A stretch of 64,000 bases of DNA, from contig JAQZBU010000004.1 of the NCBI GenBank assembly GCA_029237735.1, positions 32,998 through 96,997 of the forward strand. Reading direction: 5' to 3'. Below the pieces are notes generated by a model, which made no database searches, was not told the origin of the DNA, and worked only from the letters and a program-made list of their open reading frames with translations. The stretch is from Ramlibacter sp. (GTDB lineage Bacteria; Pseudomonadota; Gammaproteobacteria; Burkholderiales; Burkholderiaceae_C). The position numbers were made by a program, and so were the translations under genes. Of the stretch, positions 1 to 10,544 are shown piece by piece. The stretch's first letter is position 1, and every line of letters begins with the position of its first letter.

Positions 1-2019
1 GATCGAGGTGAGCACCAGCGGCAGCACGGCGCACACCACCGCCCGCCAGGACCGGAAGGCCAGCGCGCACAGCAGCACCACCGCGGCGTACACGCCCAGC
101 AGCATCGGCAGGTTGGACGCCTTCACCACGATGTTGGTGGCCGCCTCGACGCCGGCGTTGCCGGCAGCCAGCAGGAACTTGGTGGTCGGGGTGTCGTTGG
201 CGGCAGCGAAGGTTTGCACCGTGGCCACGACGGCCGTCAGCGTCTCGGCCTTGTGGTCCCGCAGGTAGGCGTGCAGCGCCAGCAGGTCGCACGTCTCGTT
301 GAACAGCTCGCGCGGCGCACGCGACGCGCTGGCGTTGATCAGGCCCTGGTTGCGCACCAGGTCGTACCACTTGAGGGACCCTTCGTTCAGGCCCACGGCC
401 GCGCGACGCGTGAGGCCGGCGAACGAAGCCGTTCCCTCCACCTCGGCCAGCTGCCGCAGCTGCCACTCCAGCGCGTCGACGCGCAGCAGCGTGTCGTGGT
501 CTGCGCAGCGGCCCGGCGTGGTGCGCACCATCACCACGAACACGTCGCTGCTGGCGGCATAGCGGCTGATCACCCAGGCGTTGTCGCGGTTGTAGCGGCT
601 GTCCTGGCGCAGTTCGGGCGCGCCGGCGTCGAGGTCGCCGATCTTCAAATCCAGGCTCACCCAGAATCCAGCGACCCCCAGCAGCACGGCCATCACGATC
701 GCGGCCAGCGCCGGGCCGGGGCGGGTGAACAGGTCGAGGAAACGCCACAGCGGCTGACGCTGTGGCGCACTGGCACCGGCCTGTTCCGCCTGCAGGCTGC
801 GCTGCGCGGCGCGGGCGGAGACCCCGGTGTAACTCAAGAGCACCGGCAGCAGCGCCAGGTTGGTGAAGATCAGCAGCGCGACGCCCAGGCTGGCCACCAC
901 GGCCAGCTCGCGGATGATCGGGATGTCGATCACCGACAGCACGGCAAACCCCACCACGTCCGCCAGCAGCGCCGCCGCGCCGGCCAGGAAAAGGCGTCGG
1001 AAGGTGTGGCGCGCGGCCACCAGCCGGTGCGTGCCTCGTCCGATGTCCTGCATGATGCCGTTCATCTTCTGTGCCCCGTGGCTGACGCCGATGGCGAACA
1101 CCAGGAACGGCACCAACACCGAATACGGATTGAGCGTGTAGCCCAGCAGCGGCAACAGCCCCAGCAGCCAGACCACCGCCACCAGCGTGCAGCCCAGCAC
1201 CAGCGCCGTGCTGCGCCAGCAGCGGGTGAAGGCCAGCAGCACGGCCGCCGTGATGGCCACCGCCACCGCGAAGAAGGCGAGCACGGCGCGCAGGCCGTCG
1301 ATCAGGTCGCCCATCACCTTGGCGAAGCCGGTGATGTGGACCCGCACGCCCTCGGCCTCGTACTTCGCGCGCAACGTCTCGAGCCGCTGCGACAGCGCGC
1401 CGTAGTCCAGCTCGGCGCCGTCGGCGGTCTGCTCCAGCAGCGGCACGTGGATGACCGAACTCTTCAGGTCCGGCGCGACCAGCTGACCGATCTCGCCCGA
1501 GCGCTGCACGTTGGCAGCCAGCGTCTGCAGCGCGGCCGGTGAGCCGTCGTAGTCCGGCGGCATGACCGGGCCGCCCTCGTAGCCGTCCTCGGTGCTGGCG
1601 ATCCAGCGCACCGCCGGCATCCACAGCGACTTCATGTAGGAGCGGTCGACTCCGGGCAGCAGGTAGACCTCGTCGTTCAGCCGGCGCAGCGTGTCCAGGT
1701 AGCCGCGGTCGAAGATGTCGCGCCCGGCCGGCGCGGCCACCACCAGCCGGACCACGTTGGCCAGGCCCTTGATGTCCTTCTCGTGGGCCAGGAAGTTGAG
1801 GATGAAGGGGTGCTGCGCCGGAATCGTCTTGGCGAAGCTGGCGTTCAGGCGCAACTGGGTGGCGGCCACGGCCAGCACCAGCGTGACCAGCGCGCACAGC
1901 AGCACAACCCAGCCGCGGTGGTTGAACAGCGCGCGTTCCAGCGCGTTGCCGGAGGCGCGATCGAAGTCCGCGGCGTCGGCGACGACGGCGAAATCGGTGG
2001 CGGGCTGCTTGGCTGCCAT
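1..2019 (-). CDS. RND-superfamily (MMPL-type) transporter, C-terminus beyond window
   Basis: Open frame of 673 codons from ATG at 2019 to the window edge, so the C-terminus is missing; the family is usually about 780-800 residues. A first membrane helix lies near residues 36-54, followed by a large periplasmic loop. A block of helices follows around residues 220-370, with another helix near 430 and one starting at the edge. This is the layout of MMPL/RND exporters with a sterol-sensing-like core. It is the last gene of the DUF1302-DUF1329-YCF48-RND set, a combination often seen beside catabolic genes in beta- and gammaproteobacteria. By inference it moves a hydrophobic substrate across the envelope with those partners. 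The family is clear; the substrate and direction of transport are not. Confidence 0.85.
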   Translation of the reverse strand, partial: MAAKQPATDFAVVADAADFDRASGNALERALFNHRGWVVLLCALVTLVLAVAATQLRLNASFAKTIPAQHPFILNFLAHEKDIKGLANVVRLVVAAPAGRDIFDRGYLDTLRRLNDEVYLLPGVDRSYMKSLWMPAVRWIASTEDGYEGGPVMPPDYDGSPAALQTLAANVQRSGEIGQLVAPDLKSSVIHVPLLEQTADGAELDYGALSQRLETLRAKYEAEGVRVHITGFAKVMGDLIDGLRAVLAFFAVAVAITAAVLLAFTRCWRSTALVLGCTLVAVVWLLGLLPLLGYTLNPYSVLVPFLVFAIGVSHGAQKMNGIMQDIGRGTHRLVAARHTFRRLFLAGAAALLADVVGFAVLSVIDIPIIRELAVVASLGVALLIFTNLALLPVLLSYTGVSARAAQRSLQAEQAGASAPQRQPLWRFLDLFTRPGPALAAIVMAVLLGVAGFWVSLDLKIGDLDAGAPELRQDSRYNRDNAWVISRYAASSDVFVVMVRTTPGRCADHDTLLRVDALEWQLRQLAEVEGTASFAGLTRRAAVGLNEGSLKWYDLVRNQGLINASASRAPRELFNETCDLLALHAYLRDHKAETLTAVVATVQTFAAANDTPTTKFLLAAGNAGVEAATNIVVKASNLPMLLGVYAAVVLLCALAFRSWRAVVCAVLPLVLTSI

Positions 2020-2047
2020 GGGTAGTTCTTGTCCTCGTTGCCGGGCG

Positions 2048-3106
2048 TCAGCCCAGGGCAATGACCTGCGGGCCCAGCAGGCCGACAGCGACGATGCGGC
2101 CGGGCCCGGCCGCGGCCAACCCGGTCAGGGGAGCCGGGCGCAGTGCCGGCACGACACTGAAATTGCGGCCGGCGTCGCCGCTGACCAGCAGGCTGCCGGA
2201 CTCGCTCGCCACCACCACAGTGGCGCCGCGCGTCCAGGCGGCGGTCAGAGCCGCTCGGCCGGCCGGTTGCGAGGACGCCCAGTGCAGGCCGTCGTCGGTG
2301 CTGCGATGGACCCAGCCGCCCAGGCCGAGCGCCAGCAGCGCGCCCTCGGTGGCGATGAGGGCGAACACGGTGCTGCGAAAGGCGGTGGTCACGGCCTCGA
2401 AGCGCTGCCCCGTGCCGGCGCGGCGCAACAGCAGGCCCTGTTCACCGGCGGCATAGGTGGCGCCGCCATGGACCGCCAGTGCATAGAGGTGGCGCTCCCC
2501 GGGGTTGTCGAGCGCGCCGGGCAGCGGCTGCCAGTTGCGCCCGCCATCGCGGGTCTCGACGGCCAGGCCGTAGGCGCCCACCGCGATCACGTGCTCGGCG
2601 CCGTAGACGTGCAGGTCCAGGAAGGGCTTGTCGGGCCCTTCCTCGCGCCAGCGGGCCAGCTGCTGGTCGAGCGCGGCACTGCCGCCGCGCCGGGCCTGCA
2701 GGCCGGCCAGCAAAGCGCGGCCATCGAGCTGCTTGCGCCAGCTGCGGCCGCCATCGGCCGTGTGCAGCAGCACGCCGCCATGGCCGCAGGCCCAGCCGCT
2801 GCGGGCGTCGGCAAAGCCAACCGCGGTCAGGGTGACCGAGGTCGGCACGCCGACCTGTGTCCAGCGCTCGCCGCCGTCGTCGCTGCGCAGCACGTGGCCG
2901 CGCTCGCCGACCGCTACCAGCGCGTCGCCGGCGCGTGCCACGCCCATCAGCGCGGAGCGCGCGGCCAGCCGCGAGGCCCGCGCCGGTGCATCCAGCGGAT
3001 CGGCCACAACGCTGCCCGCGGCGGGCGAATTGGCCCGCGCCGGCAGCACCACCGCAGCGGCGGCGGCAGTCAGCAGCGCGCGGCGAGTGGACAATACGGG
3101 AGACAC
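2048..3106 (-). CDS. YCF48-like beta-propeller protein (BNR/photosystem II assembly factor-like), exported
   Basis: About 352 residues. Short repeats with the pattern DGG.xW recur (for example SDDGGERWTQ, TADGGRSWRK, TRDGGRNWQP, GDAGRNFSVV), typical of YCF48/BNR propellers. The N-terminus has a twin-arginine-like stretch, STRR, and then a hydrophobic alanine-rich signal. I chose GTG at 3106, which sits behind an ACAGGA ribosome site and gives a normal signal-peptide length. A TTG at 3130 overlapping the upstream stop (TTGA) is the alternative. It lies between the DUF1329 gene and the RND transporter and probably forms a periplasmic part of that system. The biochemical role of this propeller in non-photosynthetic bacteria is not established. 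Confidence 0.8.
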   Translation of the reverse strand: MSPVLSTRRALLTAAAAAVVLPARANSPAAGSVVADPLDAPARASRLAARSALMGVARAGDALVAVGERGHVLRSDDGGERWTQVGVPTSVTLTAVGFADARSGWACGHGGVLLHTADGGRSWRKQLDGRALLAGLQARRGGSAALDQQLARWREEGPDKPFLDLHVYGAEHVIAVGAYGLAVETRDGGRNWQPLPGALDNPGERHLYALAVHGGATYAAGEQGLLLRRAGTGQRFEAVTTAFRSTVFALIATEGALLALGLGGWVHRSTDDGLHWASSQPAGRAALTAAWTRGATVVVASESGSLLVSGDAGRNFSVVPALRPAPLTGLAAAGPGRIVAVGLLGPQVIALG

Positions 3107-3126
3107 GCGAATTCGGTCCTGTCCGT

Positions 3127-4491
3127 TCAACGCACGCCGGAGCCGGCCAGCGAGTCGGGCGCGAAGAAGCTGGCGCCCCGCGGCTTGACCGCCTGGTACT
3201 GCGGGCCGGCATCGCCCATGCCGCAGCGATAGACGTACTGGCCGGTCAGCAGGTTGTAGAACGCGTCCCAGCAGGTGCCGCCCACGTAGGCGGGGATGTC
3301 CGGCGCGGCAAAGCCGAACAGCTGCACGGTGCGCCAGAGCTGGCCCTGGTCGTCCCAGCCGTCCTGCAGGGCCGGCGCCCAGGAATCCTCATCGATGTAG
3401 TAGCGGCGCTTGGCCACGGCATGGCGCGCGCCGGCCTTGCGGGTCGACTCCAGCACCCACACGCGGTGCAGTTCCCAGCGCACCAGTTCCGGCTTGACGT
3501 GCTGCGGGCCCATCACCTCCGCGTCCTTGGCCATCAGCATGCGGTTGTTGTTGTAGGGGATGAACATCTCCTGCTTGCCCACCAGCTTCCAGTCGAAGCG
3601 TTCGGGACTCGACAGCGGCGCCTGCACCTCGTCGAAGAAGTTGACGCCCGAGGCCACGAAGTCGGGCGTGTCGAAGCCCACCGTGGGCGCGCGCCGCACC
3701 CGCCGCTGGCCGGCGAGGTAGCTCCAGACCTGGCTGGGCGTCTTGCTGTAGTCGCTGGAGTGGTGCACCAGCAGGCCCTCGCCGGCGCGGAAGGCCGGGC
3801 CGTTGACGGTCTGCAGGTAGTAGGTGGGCACCAGGCCGTCGTACTTCTCGGCCGTCTGCGGGCCGTAGTTCCAGGGGAACTGTTCGTGTGCCTCGGTGTC
3901 GCTCGCCAGCACCTGCTGGCCGCTGGGCGTCACGGTCCATATCTTCTGGCGGGCAATGCTGGATTCGCCGCGCCAATGCAGCACCGCGTTCCAGCGCGCC
4001 TCGTCGCCGGTCTTGGGCACGGGGAACGGCAGGCCGCCGGCGCCGGCCGAGTCGATCCCCATTCCGCCCGCCACCAGCTTGGAACGCGTCGCGTTGCGCA
4101 GCGTGTTGTCGTAGTACCACTGGGGCGCGGCGGCGGTGCGGCGGGTCGGGTAGACGTCGATGCGAAAGCCCTTGTGCTTCTTCAGCAGCGCCTTGCTGCC
4201 GTCGCTGAGCCGGTCAGCATATTTGTCGACGTTGTCGGCGCTGATCGAGAACAGGGGCTTGTCGGCGGCGAAAGGGTCCTGGCGGCGGTCGCCGTCGCGG
4301 GCCCCGGCCGGCACGGTGGTGTGGCCGCCGGTCCAGGCCGGGATGCTGCCGTCCTTGTTGCCGGCCTTCTCGGCCCCCATCGGAGTGAGCGTGGTCTTGA
4401 GGGTGGCGGCTTCCTGCTCGGTGGCAGCGGCGCCCGCGGCCAGCGGCAGCGCCAGTGCGGCAATGGCCGCGGCAATGGGGAAGAGGTTCAT
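3127..4491 (-). CDS. DUF1329 domain protein, exported
   Basis: 454 residues with a cleavable signal peptide (hydrophobic residues 4-22, ending GAAA). It begins the mature domain with the family pattern around TLTPMGAEKAGNKDGSIPAW. Length and motif fit DUF1329, a family related in fold to LolA/LolB lipid carriers. The start has a good AGGAACC ribosome site. It lies directly downstream of the DUF1302 gene and its stop overlaps the next gene. The constant pairing of DUF1302 and DUF1329 suggests that this protein hands a hydrophobic compound between the outer membrane and the RND pump; this is inference, since no function is firmly known. Confidence 0.85.
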   Translation of the reverse strand: MNLFPIAAAIAALALPLAAGAAATEQEAATLKTTLTPMGAEKAGNKDGSIPAWTGGHTTVPAGARDGDRRQDPFAADKPLFSISADNVDKYADRLSDGSKALLKKHKGFRIDVYPTRRTAAAPQWYYDNTLRNATRSKLVAGGMGIDSAGAGGLPFPVPKTGDEARWNAVLHWRGESSIARQKIWTVTPSGQQVLASDTEAHEQFPWNYGPQTAEKYDGLVPTYYLQTVNGPAFRAGEGLLVHHSSDYSKTPSQVWSYLAGQRRVRRAPTVGFDTPDFVASGVNFFDEVQAPLSSPERFDWKLVGKQEMFIPYNNNRMLMAKDAEVMGPQHVKPELVRWELHRVWVLESTRKAGARHAVAKRRYYIDEDSWAPALQDGWDDQGQLWRTVQLFGFAAPDIPAYVGGTCWDAFYNLLTGQYVYRCGMGDAGPQYQAVKPRGASFFAPDSLAGSGVR

Positions 4492-4525
4492 GTACTGGTT
4501 CCTGGGTGTCGAAGCGGTGCGGCGG

Positions 4526-6187
4526 TCAGAAAGTGCGCTGCACGGTGAGCGAGACGAAGTCGCGGTCGCGCATGGCCTGGCGGAAGGTGCTGCTGTAGTT
4601 CTGCGCGCCGTCCAGCATGGGACCGATAGGGCCGAAGTAATGGGTCCACGAGACGCCGAATTTCCAGGCCTTGAGGTATTCGCCGTTGACGCCGATGGTC
4701 AGGTCGCCGCCCCGGTGCGGGCCCAGGCCGGCAACCATCGAGCGGCCCTTCGGCGCGTAGCCCAGGTTGATCGGCACGCTGATGTCCAGGCCCTCGACCA
4801 CCTGGTAGTAGCTGGGTTCGAGCAACACGCGCAACCCCCAGGCGGTGCGGTCGGCCAGCGGCTCGACCTGGCCGGCGTTCCGGCGGATGTCGGTCACGTG
4901 GTTGAAGGCCACCTCGGCGACCACTTGCGCGGCGTGCCAGAGGGCCGTGCGGGGCAAGGCATGGAGCGCCGACACCTGGCCGTGCACCGAATTGCCGGTG
5001 GCATAGAGCGGGTTGTCGCGGTTGTCGCCGCTGCCCAGCCACAGCGCCCCGGTGCTGGCCAGCGGCGTGCTGCGGCGGGTGGAGAGTTCGCCGGCCACGC
5101 CGACATCGGCCAGCGTGGTGCTGAAGCTGGCGCCGAACAGGCGGATGTTCTCGGCGTACACCTCGCGGATCTGGCCCACGCGCCCGGTGACGGGGTCGAA
5201 GCTGCCCGGCGCGTCGGGGTAGATGTACAGGGCCGGCGTCTTGGCGTGGAACTGCAGCGCGTACAGGCCGTACTCGACGTCCGAGCCGCGCGGCTTGTAG
5301 CGCAGCTGGCCGCCGAACTGGCCCGAGTTGCGGGCCTCGACGCTGCCGGCGTGCAGGAAGGCCGGCGGCGGCAGGCCGGGCGCCGGCGGCGCCCCGAGCA
5401 GGAAGCGCTCGGCGCCCGGCCCCCCCATGTCCAGCGGCGCGAAATAGCTGCCGGCGGCCGGCAGCCGGTAGGGCTTCCAGTCGAACTGCACGTACGCGCC
5501 CATGCTCACCGTGTCCGACACCTGGGCCTGGATCGAGGCCTGGTTGACCGGCATCAGGATTTCCTTGACCTGCGAACCCGGCACCGAAAGGGCTTTGATC
5601 ACGTCCACCGGCGCCTGGGCGCCGGCGATGCCGTTGTTGCCGAAGAACAGGCTCTCGCCGTACAGCAGCGTGTGCTTGCCCAGGCGCGCGGTGAGCGGGC
5701 GGCCGGCCAGCTCGAAGCGGCCGAACACGAAGGCATCGAGCAGTTCGGCCTTGCGGCCGTGCAGCCGGCGCGTGGTGTCCGTGAACTGGTTGAACGGCAC
5801 GCTGGCGGCGTTGGCCGTGAAGGGCGAGTCGTTGTCGTTGCCGCGGTTGTAGATGGCGTCGTACCAGGCGGCGCCGGAAATGCGGGCGCCGAAGCCGTTG
5901 CCGTGCACCACGTCCAGCTCGCTCAGCAGGTCGAGCCGATTGGTGATCAGGCCCTTGCGGAAATTGCGGTCGCCGTCGTCGAGGTTGGGATCGGCGACCA
6001 GTTCGGCCGCCGGGTTCTTCAGCCGGAAGGCCGTGCTGTACTTGATCGTGTTGTCCCAACGCGCCTTGAGCGCGGGGTTGCCGGTGTCCAGCTCGATGGC
6101 GCCGGCGCCTGGGGCGGCCAGCAGGCCGGCCGCGGCCATGCACAGGGCCAGGGTCTGCGGCTGGCCTGGTTTCAGTTTCAGGGTCAA
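4526..6187 (-). CDS. DUF1302 outer-membrane protein
   Basis: 553 residues with a signal peptide (about residues 1-29, ending GAGA) and a mature start IELDTGNPALKARWDNTIKY, the hallmark of DUF1302. The protein ends in ...VQRTF; a C-terminal phenylalanine is typical of BAM-inserted beta-barrels. Alternating short polar/hydrophobic strands run throughout. The start is TTG at 6187 with a strong GAGGAGAC ribosome site six bases upstream. It is the first gene of the four-gene envelope set and follows the monooxygenase gene, so it is probably co-transcribed with the ring-cleavage genes. It is likely a barrel for passage of a hydrophobic substrate. Confidence 0.85.
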   Translation of the reverse strand: MTLKLKPGQPQTLALCMAAAGLLAAPGAGAIELDTGNPALKARWDNTIKYSTAFRLKNPAAELVADPNLDDGDRNFRKGLITNRLDLLSELDVVHGNGFGARISGAAWYDAIYNRGNDNDSPFTANAASVPFNQFTDTTRRLHGRKAELLDAFVFGRFELAGRPLTARLGKHTLLYGESLFFGNNGIAGAQAPVDVIKALSVPGSQVKEILMPVNQASIQAQVSDTVSMGAYVQFDWKPYRLPAAGSYFAPLDMGGPGAERFLLGAPPAPGLPPPAFLHAGSVEARNSGQFGGQLRYKPRGSDVEYGLYALQFHAKTPALYIYPDAPGSFDPVTGRVGQIREVYAENIRLFGASFSTTLADVGVAGELSTRRSTPLASTGALWLGSGDNRDNPLYATGNSVHGQVSALHALPRTALWHAAQVVAEVAFNHVTDIRRNAGQVEPLADRTAWGLRVLLEPSYYQVVEGLDISVPINLGYAPKGRSMVAGLGPHRGGDLTIGVNGEYLKAWKFGVSWTHYFGPIGPMLDGAQNYSSTFRQAMRDRDFVSLTVQRTF

Positions 6188-6293
6188 AGAAGTGTCTCCT
6201 CGGGGAAAAGCCGCACTCCGGCGGTTGGGTGGACAGCCCCAGCGCGCCCTGCGTGGGCCGCGCCGTGGGCGGTGGGGCGCAAGCGCCAGGACG

Positions 6294-7493
6294 TCACGCC
6301 GCCATCGGCTTGCCGAAGGTCAGCGGCGGCAGCTCGCCGCCCAGCATGTGCGAGCCCAGCCAGCCCGAGATGTCGTCGGCGTTCTGGGTGATGTGGTTGC
6401 AGGCGACCAGGGTGTCGCGCAGCACGCGCTGCATCGGATTGCTGCTGTAGACCCCGCGCGCGCCGGTCGCCTTGTACAGCAGCAATACCGCTTCCTCGAT
6501 GTTGCGGCCGACATGCGCGATCTCGGCGAGGTGCCGCACCCGGTCGTCCAGGGTCAGCAGCTGGCGCGCCTGCACCTGCGGCGTGGTGTCGGCCATCATC
6601 TGGAACAGCCGGGCCCGCGCCGAGCTGACCTTGACCACCGCGTTGGCCAGCCGGTCCCGCACATAGGGGCTCTGGTTGACCGCCAAGCCGGTGCCGGTGG
6701 CCGTGCGCACCTTCATCTGCTCGGTGTAAAGATCGATCGCCCCCTGGCCATAACCGCAGATCACGGCCGAGACCGAGCCGAAGAAGATCTGGCTGAACGG
6801 CCAGTAGTACATGGCGCCGCGGTCGGTGTGCTCGTAGTCGACCATGCTGTGGCAGCGATGGGTGGGCACGAATGCCTTGCGGATCAGCAGGCTCTTGCTG
6901 CCGGTGCCGCACAGGCCGAAGGTGTACCAGTCGTCGATCACCTCGTAATCGGAGCGCGGCACCAGGAACGAATAGCGGTCTACCGGGATGTCCTGGTCGT
7001 CGCGCACCAGGCCGCCGATGAACGCCCAGTCGCCGTGGTCGGTGCCGCTGGAGGTGGGCCAGCGGCCATCCAGCACGTAGCCGCCTTCGACGCGGGTGAC
7101 GGACCCGACCGGCGGGTAGCTCGAGGCGATGATGACGGTGTCGTCCTTGCCCCAGACGTCGTCGCCGGCGCGCGGGTCGAGGTGGCCGAACTCCCACTGG
7201 TGCACGCCCAGGATCATCATGTTCCAGGCGCTGCTGCAGCAGCCGCGGCCCAGTTCCATCAGCACCCGCCAGAACACCTCGGGGTGCATCTCCCAGCCGC
7301 CCCAGCGGCGCGGCTGCAGGATCTTGAAGAAGCCGGCGTCGACGAAGGCGCGGATGGTGGCGTGAGGAACCTGGCGTGCCTTCTCGACGGCATCGGCCTG
7401 CTCGCGCAGCCACGGGATCATGGCGCGGGCGCGGGCGACCAGTTCGTCGGAAGTGGGCACGTCGCTGGCCACGGGTTTGAGTACGGCGGACAT
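6294..7493 (-). CDS. Flavin-dependent monooxygenase, acyl-CoA dehydrogenase fold (HsaA/HpaB-like oxygenase)
   Basis: 399 residues, the standard size of class D two-component flavin monooxygenases such as HsaA. The acyl-CoA-dehydrogenase fold is visible: helical N-domain (1-120, with RRWGGWEMHPEVFW), middle beta-domain (130-235, with DGRWPTSSGTDHGDWAFIGG) and helical C-domain (240-390). ATG at 7493 follows an AAGGAGAC ribosome site. These enzymes hydroxylate phenols ortho to an existing hydroxyl using reduced flavin from a partner reductase. The likely partner is the reductase at 13700-14239 in the other operon. The extradiol dioxygenase immediately upstream would then open the resulting catechol. 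Family assignment is confident; the substrate is unknown. Confidence 0.85.
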   Translation of the reverse strand: MSAVLKPVASDVPTSDELVARARAMIPWLREQADAVEKARQVPHATIRAFVDAGFFKILQPRRWGGWEMHPEVFWRVLMELGRGCCSSAWNMMILGVHQWEFGHLDPRAGDDVWGKDDTVIIASSYPPVGSVTRVEGGYVLDGRWPTSSGTDHGDWAFIGGLVRDDQDIPVDRYSFLVPRSDYEVIDDWYTFGLCGTGSKSLLIRKAFVPTHRCHSMVDYEHTDRGAMYYWPFSQIFFGSVSAVICGYGQGAIDLYTEQMKVRTATGTGLAVNQSPYVRDRLANAVVKVSSARARLFQMMADTTPQVQARQLLTLDDRVRHLAEIAHVGRNIEEAVLLLYKATGARGVYSSNPMQRVLRDTLVACNHITQNADDISGWLGSHMLGGELPPLTFGKPMAA

Positions 7494-7548
7494 GGGAGAT
7501 GTCTCCTTGGATGGGTCTGTGTGGATGGGGGCGGGCGGGTCGAACGAC

Positions 7549-8478
7549 CTAGCCCTGGGAAGAAGAAGAAGCGGTCGCGGCGATGCGAGGCTGGTTGCGC
7601 TTGTGGCCCCAGTCGCTCATCTTGTCGTAGGTGATCACTTGCCAGTTGGCGTCGTCGACGACGATGCCGCCCCAGCCGATCTCGATGGCGAAGCCGGACG
7701 GCGTGCGCACGTAGAACGAGAACATGCGGTCGTTGGGGTGGTGCCCCAGCTCCAGCATGATGGTGCAGCCGGCCTTCACGCAGCGGTCGTAGGCCAGGCC
7801 CACGTCGTCCATGTCCTGCACTTCGACCATCAGGTGGTTGAGGATCTTGGGCGACGGGAAGCCGGCGGTGGCCAGGGAATGGTGGCGGCCGGTGGCCGTG
7901 TGGAAGAAGGTGGCGTCCGCAACCATCCCGGGGCCGAGCTCCTCGCGGATGTAGTCGGATATCTTCAGGCCCAGCACCTCGCGGTAGAACTTCACCGTGG
8001 CCGCATAGTCGTTGGCGCGCGGCAGCAGGTGGCCGATGCCCAGCGGGCCGGTAAGGAAGCCCGGCCCCTTCATCACGCTGGAGCGGAAGGGGTCGGCAGC
8101 GCGCGCGATCGCGGGTCCGAAGAACAGCTCGTGGCGAAAGCCGTTGGGATCGTCCAGGCTGTACAGCCTTTCCACCCGGCGGGCCCGCGCCAGGTCGGAG
8201 CTGCAGGCCTCCACTGCCACGCCTTGGGCGCGCACGCCGGTCACGAAGGCAGCCAGGTCGTCCTCGGTGTCGAACTGCCAGCCGGCAGCGCGCAGGTCGT
8301 CTTCGTCGCCGCGCTCGAGTACGACGCGCTGCTCGCGGTCGTCCATCCGCAGCGCCAGCAGGCGCCCGTCCTCGCGCCGGCCGGCCTGGAAGCCCATCAG
8401 GTCCACCGCGAAGCGCTCCCATGCGGCCAGATCGCTCACGCCGAACACCGCATAGCCCAAGTTCGATATCGCTGCCAT
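7549..8478 (-). CDS. Type I extradiol ring-cleavage dioxygenase (VOC family, BphC/HsaC-like)
   Basis: 309 residues from ATG at 8478, which has an AAAGGTGA ribosome site. An in-frame extension to 8532 is rejected because it would begin upstream of the predicted transcription start. Two paired VOC domains are present: about 5-120 (non-catalytic) and 145-270 (catalytic). The three iron/manganese ligands can be placed at His150 (GIGHLL), His215 (LNHLMVEV) and Glu266 (SGFAIEIG). The accessory His199/200 and Tyr256 are also present. It should cleave a substituted catechol next to its hydroxyls. It leads the operon driven by the -24/-12 promoter at 8528-8543, upstream of the monooxygenase gene. Confidence 0.9.
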   Translation of the reverse strand: MAAISNLGYAVFGVSDLAAWERFAVDLMGFQAGRREDGRLLALRMDDREQRVVLERGDEDDLRAAGWQFDTEDDLAAFVTGVRAQGVAVEACSSDLARARRVERLYSLDDPNGFRHELFFGPAIARAADPFRSSVMKGPGFLTGPLGIGHLLPRANDYAATVKFYREVLGLKISDYIREELGPGMVADATFFHTATGRHHSLATAGFPSPKILNHLMVEVQDMDDVGLAYDRCVKAGCTIMLELGHHPNDRMFSFYVRTPSGFAIEIGWGGIVVDDANWQVITYDKMSDWGHKRNQPRIAATASSSSQG

Positions 8479-8527
8479 CGATTCACCTTTCCGACACTGT
8501 CGAATCACGTTGAAAGTGGACTGATTT

Positions 8528-8543
8528 CGCAAGAGGTGTGCCC
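8528..8543 (-). promoter_or_regulatory. Sigma-54 (-24/-12) promoter of the ring-cleavage operon
   Basis: Minus strand reads GGGCACACCTCTTGCG. GG (8542-8541) and GC (8530-8529) are separated by exactly ten bases, and the TTGC box is intact, as in the consensus TGGCACG-N4-TTGCW. The predicted start of transcription is near 8517, leaving about 39 bases before the dioxygenase ATG at 8478. A sigma-54 activator gene lies next door. Confidence 0.75.
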
Positions 8544-8655
8544 ATGGCCGTAGTCCGCGGGTAAGCCCTAGGAAGAAGCCGCAAATTGCCCCCCCGACGC
8601 GCGAATCGGGCCCCGCGGCGCCAGTCGCGGGTGGAATCCCGCAAGTTCACGGAAT

Positions 8656-8717
8656 GGGAATTCAGAATTTCGGGAAACCCCCCTTTCCACGCCAGGCCGA
8701 ATTTCATAAATTTCGGC
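8656..8717. promoter_or_regulatory. Candidate activator-binding sites (UAS) between dioxygenase and regulator genes
   Basis: Two AT-rich imperfect palindromes stand out in GC-rich DNA. One is GGGAATTCAGAATTTCGGG, near 8656-8673. The other is CCGAATTTCATAAATTTCGG, 8698-8716, which matches its own reverse complement at 16 of 20 positions. They lie about 140-200 bases upstream of the sigma-54 start at about 8517, the usual enhancer distance. The second ends immediately before the regulator's ATG at 8718, so occupancy could also repress the regulator. The core ATTTCATAAATTTCGGC recurs with one change at 17144-17160. Confidence 0.55.
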
Positions 8718-10532
<1,815 letters not shown>

Positions 10533-10544
10533 GCACCTGCGTGC

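Noticed and set aside
214..1542. Long plus-strand open frames opposite the RND gene, and many similar frames opposite other genes
   Set aside because: They are rich in Arg, His, Gln and Ala with no domain or ribosome site, the usual antisense shadows in high-GC coding DNA. The minus-strand frame carries a clear protein family.
8586..8717. 44-codon upstream extension of the sigma-54 activator
   Set aside because: The extension overlaps the palindromic regulatory DNA and is not similar to XylR_N; ATG 8718 begins at the usual distance before the domain.
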